In this document: positions 60,702 to 64,000 of the stretch, piece by piece
Layout: the number at the start of each line of letters is the position of its first letter
Position numbering within the stretch: the stretch's first letter is position 1
Assembly (NCBI GenBank): GCA_900314645.1
Contig: OMWB01000006.1
Coordinates: forward strand, 17,626-81,625
DNA from: an uncultured Actinomycetes bacterium
Lineage (GTDB): Bacteria; Actinomycetota; Coriobacteriia; Coriobacteriales; Atopobiaceae
Reading direction: 5' to 3'
Length of the DNA stretch: 64,000 bases
The notes under the pieces: model-generated
Database searches by the model: none
Seen by the model: only the letters and a program-made list of their open reading frames with translations
Told to the model about the DNA's origin: nothing
Translations under genes and position numbers: made by a program

Positions 60702-61466
60702 ATGGACGCGACGCTGTGGGTCTTGGGAAGTGCCGGGTGGATGCCGAAGGCGGGACAGGAGACGAGCTGCTTTCTTCTGGAGGCACAGGGGCAGCTGATC
60801 ATGCTCGATGCCGGAACGGGTGTCGCAAACCTCGAGCTCGTACCCGAGGTGCTGCAGCGACATGACCGCGTGAGCGTGCTGCTATCCCACTATCACGTGG
60901 ATCATCTGGTGGGCTTGATGTACCTCAAGAGGTTTATGGCCGACAAGTGCGTGGACGTGTATGGACCGGGGAAGCCCGTGTATCCCAAGACGACCGAGGA
61001 GTACGCCGGCGACCTGCTGCAAAGTGCCCTCTACTCCTCAGGTCCCTTCGGGTTTGCCCGTGAGGTGCGCTATCACGACTACGGCGGGCAGGACTTCTGC
61101 GTGGGTGGCCTGCGCGTGGCCGTGAGGGAGCAGAGCCATTCGTCTCCCTCCTTCGAGCTGCGCTTGGGCAATCTCGTGACCTACGCCACCGACACGAGTT
61201 TTGATGCCGCTGCCTGGGAGGATTACCCTCCCACAGAGCTGCTGTTGCATGAGTGCTGGCAGTCTGGTGCAGGAGACCCGCGGCACACGAGCGTCGAGGC
61301 GCTTGCCGCAGGACTACCTCGTGAGGCGTTTGGGAGGGTGCTGCTTATACACCACAATCCCTCGTGGGATGCACGTGAACGTGCCGAAATCGAGCGCGCG
61401 GCAGCACGTCATGGCATGGAGCTCGCGCGCGACGGCATGACGGTGACTATGGGATCAGAAGACTGA
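60702..61466 (+). CDS. Metallo-beta-lactamase-fold hydrolase (RNase Z-like)
   Basis: The 254-residue protein has IMLDAGTGVANLELV, the metal motif LLSHYHVDHLVGLMYL near residue 65 and VTYATDTSFDAAAW, as in the RNase Z/phosphodiesterase-like branch of the fold. No RNase Z exosite arm is evident. It starts at ATG 60702 behind AGAGAGGAGAGG. Phosphodiesterase or lactonase activity is possible. It is convergent with the lipase. Confidence 0.82.
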   Translation: MDATLWVLGSAGWMPKAGQETSCFLLEAQGQLIMLDAGTGVANLELVPEVLQRHDRVSVLLSHYHVDHLVGLMYLKRFMADKCVDVYGPGKPVYPKTTEEYAGDLLQSALYSSGPFGFAREVRYHDYGGQDFCVGGLRVAVREQSHSSPSFELRLGNLVTYATDTSFDAAAWEDYPPTELLLHECWQSGAGDPRHTSVEALAAGLPREAFGRVLLIHHNPSWDARERAEIERAAARHGMELARDGMTVTMGSED

Positions 61467-61502
61467 GGCCCTCTTTACGACGAGGCAAACGCGTGGGACT
61501 GT

Positions 61503-62582
61503 CTACACGATCGTCTGCAGTATCTCGAGCAGGTCTTGGAAGAACGGCTGCGGATCCCGCTTCTTGATGAAGCCTCCCTGGAAGAAGCCGTGATCGGTGT
61601 GCAGGTCGGGCATCACGTTCCACCCGCCGCGCTCGATGTTGTTGGGATCAAACGGCTTCTGCGGTGCGTCGAAGGGCGCTCGTGCGGAGAAGGTGTTGAC
61701 CAGGCCATCGTTGGGGTACCAGGCGCTGTCGACCACGCAGCCAGCCTTGGTCGTCCCGTGATAGCAGCCCATGAGCGTGCCGGTCTTGACGAAGAGCGGG
61801 TCGGTGAGCTTGGGGTCTGCGACGCGTGTGTCTCCCGTTCCAGGCTTGGTGGCGTCGCATGCCACGGAAAGGTAGTAGACGTGCGGCAGGGTGGCAATGC
61901 GTCGGTTCAGGGCCTGAGCGTTGTCCAGCTGCATGTCGAAATTCGCCCAGTCGCGCGGGTCGCGGTCATCCGCCTTGATTTTTGTGTGTGACTTGAGGAT
62001 GCGGTCCCAGAGCTTGTACTTGAAGGGAACCTTCACGCGCTTGGCATTGAAGCTCGGGTCGAGCGCGAGGTCGTAGGCCGTGGTTCCGTTGGTGGGTGCG
62101 GCGAGCGTGACGATGGCGACGACGCGCTCGCCCATGCCGCCCTCAAAGAGCGGAGAGAGGTCCGCAGCTGGAGTTGCGCCGCGCTCCTTGCTGCTACCGT
62201 GAGTAAGCAGCTCGGCAAACAGGCGGATGGTGGCGCCGCCAAAGGAGTGGCCGATCAAGACCAGCCTCGTGTCATCGTCCCATGTGGGGATCAGCGGCTC
62301 GTTCGAGAAGTCGCGTCCGAAGCGGCTGTGCTTGTACTCTGCGGCATGTGCCGCGCCGTAATCCGCCCTCGTTCCAGCCAGCTGTGCGTAAAGCTCGCAA
62401 GCGCGATCCCATGCGCTGCCCTGCGGGGACACGCTCGGCGCGTAGGCCTCGAGGCCCTGCTCTCGCCAGCGCGCAACCACGTCACCCGAGGTGCCTCCAA
62501 AGTACGGCTGCTCCTGGTACCGCTCGTCGTACTGGCCCCAACCGTTGAGACCGTGGCAGAAGATGTAGGTGACGTTAGGCAT
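61503..62582 (-). CDS. Lipase-like alpha/beta hydrolase (family I.5/staphylococcal-type)
   Basis: The 359-residue protein begins IFCHGLNGWGQYDERYQEQP and has the nucleophile elbow LVLIGHSFGGATIRLFAEL near residue 110 and DLHTDHGFFQGGF near the end for the histidine. The HGLNGWG and GHSFGG pattern matches the Geobacillus/Staphylococcus lipase group. It lacks a signal peptide, unlike secreted members, so it may be cytoplasmic. ATG 62582 follows GGAGGAACC; the longer frame is a shadow. Confidence 0.85.
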   Translation of the reverse strand: MPNVTYIFCHGLNGWGQYDERYQEQPYFGGTSGDVVARWREQGLEAYAPSVSPQGSAWDRACELYAQLAGTRADYGAAHAAEYKHSRFGRDFSNEPLIPTWDDDTRLVLIGHSFGGATIRLFAELLTHGSSKERGATPAADLSPLFEGGMGERVVAIVTLAAPTNGTTAYDLALDPSFNAKRVKVPFKYKLWDRILKSHTKIKADDRDPRDWANFDMQLDNAQALNRRIATLPHVYYLSVACDATKPGTGDTRVADPKLTDPLFVKTGTLMGCYHGTTKAGCVVDSAWYPNDGLVNTFSARAPFDAPQKPFDPNNIERGGWNVMPDLHTDHGFFQGGFIKKRDPQPFFQDLLEILQTIV

Positions 62583-62754
62583 GGTTCCTCCAAGTGGGAC
62601 AAGGTTAGATAACATCCTATACGGTAATCCAAGCGTAACCGATGTATTTCCAACCAGTGATAATCGCGCGGCATCTATGGCGAGCCTTGCCAATCTTACG
62701 TAACGTGAGACCACTTGTACTTGTGCAATCTCTTTTGGGGGGAAAGGAGTGTAC

Positions 62755-63251
62755 ATGCGCACGTTGGCCCCAGTCGACTTGTCACAGATCGAGCCCTGCT
62801 CGATACCTATGCCGATACTCCCGGCAGCCTCATCACCATCTTGCAGGAGACGCAGGAGACCTACGGCTACCTGCCCATGAACGTGATGGAACGCATTGCG
62901 GAGAGGACCGGCACGCCCATCGCGACGATCGTGGGCGTGGCTACGTTCTATGCCCAGTTCAGGCTTGAGCCGGTGGGCAAGCACCTTATCATGCTTTGCC
63001 AGGGTACGGCCTGCCACGTCAACGGCTCTGAGCTTATCTCGGCAGCCGTCACTGACGAGCTGGGCATCGAGGACGGCGAGACCACCGAAGACGGCCTGTT
63101 CTCGCTCAAGCACGTTGCCTGTCTGGGATGCTGCTCGCTGTCGCCCGTCATGATGATCAACGGCAATACCTACGGCAGCCTTACGCCCGATAAGGCCCGC
63201 AAGATTCTGCGCGAACTTGCGGCAGAGGACGCAGAGGGGAGCGAGGCCTAA
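62755..63251 (+). pseudogene. nuoE: NADH dehydrogenase/hydrogenase 24-kDa subunit (NuoE-like), frameshifted near its start
   Basis: The start is ATG 62755 behind a strong AAAGGAG, reading MRTLAPVDLSQIEP. The family sequence then continues (LLDTYADTPGSLITILQ...) in another frame. A single missing C in the run at 62794-62796 restores the frame. The remainder is intact: GYLPMNVMERIAERTGTP, the 2Fe-2S cysteines in LCQGTACHVNG and HVACLGCCSLSP. It feeds electrons to or from the NuoF-like subunit. The break may be a sequencing error in a homopolymer or a real lesion. The 172-bp gap upstream holds its promoter. Confidence 0.85.
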
Positions 63252-64000
63252 TGAAGATCATCATCGGAGAGGGTAGCTGCGGACTCGCCGCCGGCGCTGG
63301 TTCCGTGCACAAGGCCCTCGAGGCGCTCCTTGCCCAGGACAATCCGCGTGGCGTGGAGCTGGGCATCACGGGCTGCATCGGCATGTGCTTCCTCGAGCCC
63401 ATCGTGGACGTGTACGAGGACGATGGCACCCTGCATCGCCTGGTCAAGGTTCAGGCGAAGGATGCTCAGGCCATTTACGACGCGGCCATGAGCGGCGACC
63501 TGTCGCTGGTCGACAAGCTGGCCATCACGCCCGAGGACGAGCAGTTCCTGTCCAAGCAGACGCGCGTGGCGCTGCGCCACTGCGGCGTCATTGACCCGGA
63601 GAGCATCGACGCCTATCTGGCGGACGACGGCTACCAGGCCATCACCAAGATCCTTACCACCGGCATGAGCCAGGAGGACGTCATCCAGCAGATCGATATC
63701 GCGGGGCTTCGTGGCCGCGGTGGTGCTGGCTTCTCCACGGCGTTCAAGTGGCGTGCCGCTCGCGACTCCAAGGGCGATCAGAAGTACCTCATCTGCAACG
63801 CTGACGAGGGCGACCCCGGCGCGTTCATGGACCGTGCCGTCATCGAGGGCGACCCGCACAGCCTCATCGAGGGCATGCTCATCGGTGCCTACAGCATCGG
63901 TGCCAGCGAGGCCATCGTGTACGTGCGTGCCGAGTACCCGCTGGCGATCATCCGTCTGCGCAAGGCCATCGAGGATGCCACCGCACGTGGCTACCTGGGC
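63251..64000 (+). CDS. nuoF: NADH-binding subunit NuoF/HydB-like (partial)
   Basis: The 5-prime 250 codons are present and the gene runs off the right edge. The N-terminal ~110 residues resemble a thioredoxin-like 2Fe-2S domain (GCIGMCFLEPIV), a feature of HydB/HoxF-type subunits of electron-bifurcating hydrogenases and NAD-linked formate dehydrogenases rather than respiratory NuoF. Then come GLRGRGGAGFSTAFKW for NADH/FMN and CNADEGDPGAFMDR. It overlaps the NuoE stop by one base (TAATG). The catalytic subunit should lie beyond the window. Confidence 0.92.
   Translation, partial: MKIIIGEGSCGLAAGAGSVHKALEALLAQDNPRGVELGITGCIGMCFLEPIVDVYEDDGTLHRLVKVQAKDAQAIYDAAMSGDLSLVDKLAITPEDEQFLSKQTRVALRHCGVIDPESIDAYLADDGYQAITKILTTGMSQEDVIQQIDIAGLRGRGGAGFSTAFKWRAARDSKGDQKYLICNADEGDPGAFMDRAVIEGDPHSLIEGMLIGAYSIGASEAIVYVRAEYPLAIIRLRKAIEDATARGYLG

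Overview
The window is a 64 kb, GC-rich, densely packed bacterial chromosome segment that begins inside one gene and ends inside another. Gene content points to a strictly anaerobic, fermentative, host-associated actinobacterium of the class Coriobacteriia, most likely Atopobiaceae (Olsenella-like). This is inference from family recognition. The supporting genes are nickel-pincer cofactor genes larB/larC/larE, a lactate permease, GH2 and GH3 glycosidases, Tat lipoproteins, a NuoE/NuoF-type bifurcating module and C69 dipeptidase. No rRNA, tRNA, CRISPR array or prophage was recognised.

Layout. 1-5 kb: the start of a lipoteichoic-acid-synthase-like membrane protein, divergent from a Tat-exported binding protein/double permease/ATPase operon (FbpABC-like). 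5-18 kb: an alpha/beta hydrolase, a SixA-like phosphatase, larC-larB divergent from larE, a coiled-coil CHAP hydrolase, an isochorismatase-like hydrolase, a GH2 enzyme, a C69 dipeptidase and a lactate permease. 18-27 kb: EcsC and HD proteins, a Y1 (RAYT) transposase inside its own palindromic repeats, GH3 plus a GtrA-like protein, a methyltransferase, two unknown proteins and two flavodoxins. 27-34 kb: tandem LysR regulators, a VanX-like dipeptidase, a TetR/aldo-keto reductase unit, and hipBA with three evenly spaced operators. 34-41 kb: SDR, mannose-6-phosphate isomerase-like, acetyltransferases, and a small acidic protein/ECF sigma/GNAT operon. 41-47 kb: a candidate structured RNA before a second ECF sigma/membrane protein/ABC operon, then two small conserved proteins and a flavodoxin-SCP2-membrane fusion. 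47-56 kb: a co-directional carbohydrate/ester locus (Tat esterase, RpiR, PTS EIIBC, MBL hydrolase, MFS, esterase, YdjC deacetylase). 56-64 kb: a two-component system divergent from a lantibiotic-immunity-like ABC transporter, an MBL protein, a lipase, a frameshifted nuoE and the start of nuoF.

The most unusual signals are structural. (1) Very long, near-perfect hairpins sit at gene ends, built from 30-bp GTTGAC-N18-GTCAAC or 27-bp GTGAAC-N15-GTTCAC units; the 27-bp type flanks a RAYT gene and recurs about 3-4 kb away. (2) Three hip operators have exact 38-bp spacing. (3) A three-way-junction RNA candidate lies upstream of an ECF sigma operon. (4) A small acidic protein with a leader-like ELDDDELELLAAAG segment is translationally coupled to an ECF sigma factor. 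(5) A single-base deletion in a C run breaks the start of nuoE.

All function calls come from reading translated sequence without database searches. Start codons were chosen from ribosome binding sites and family N-termini.
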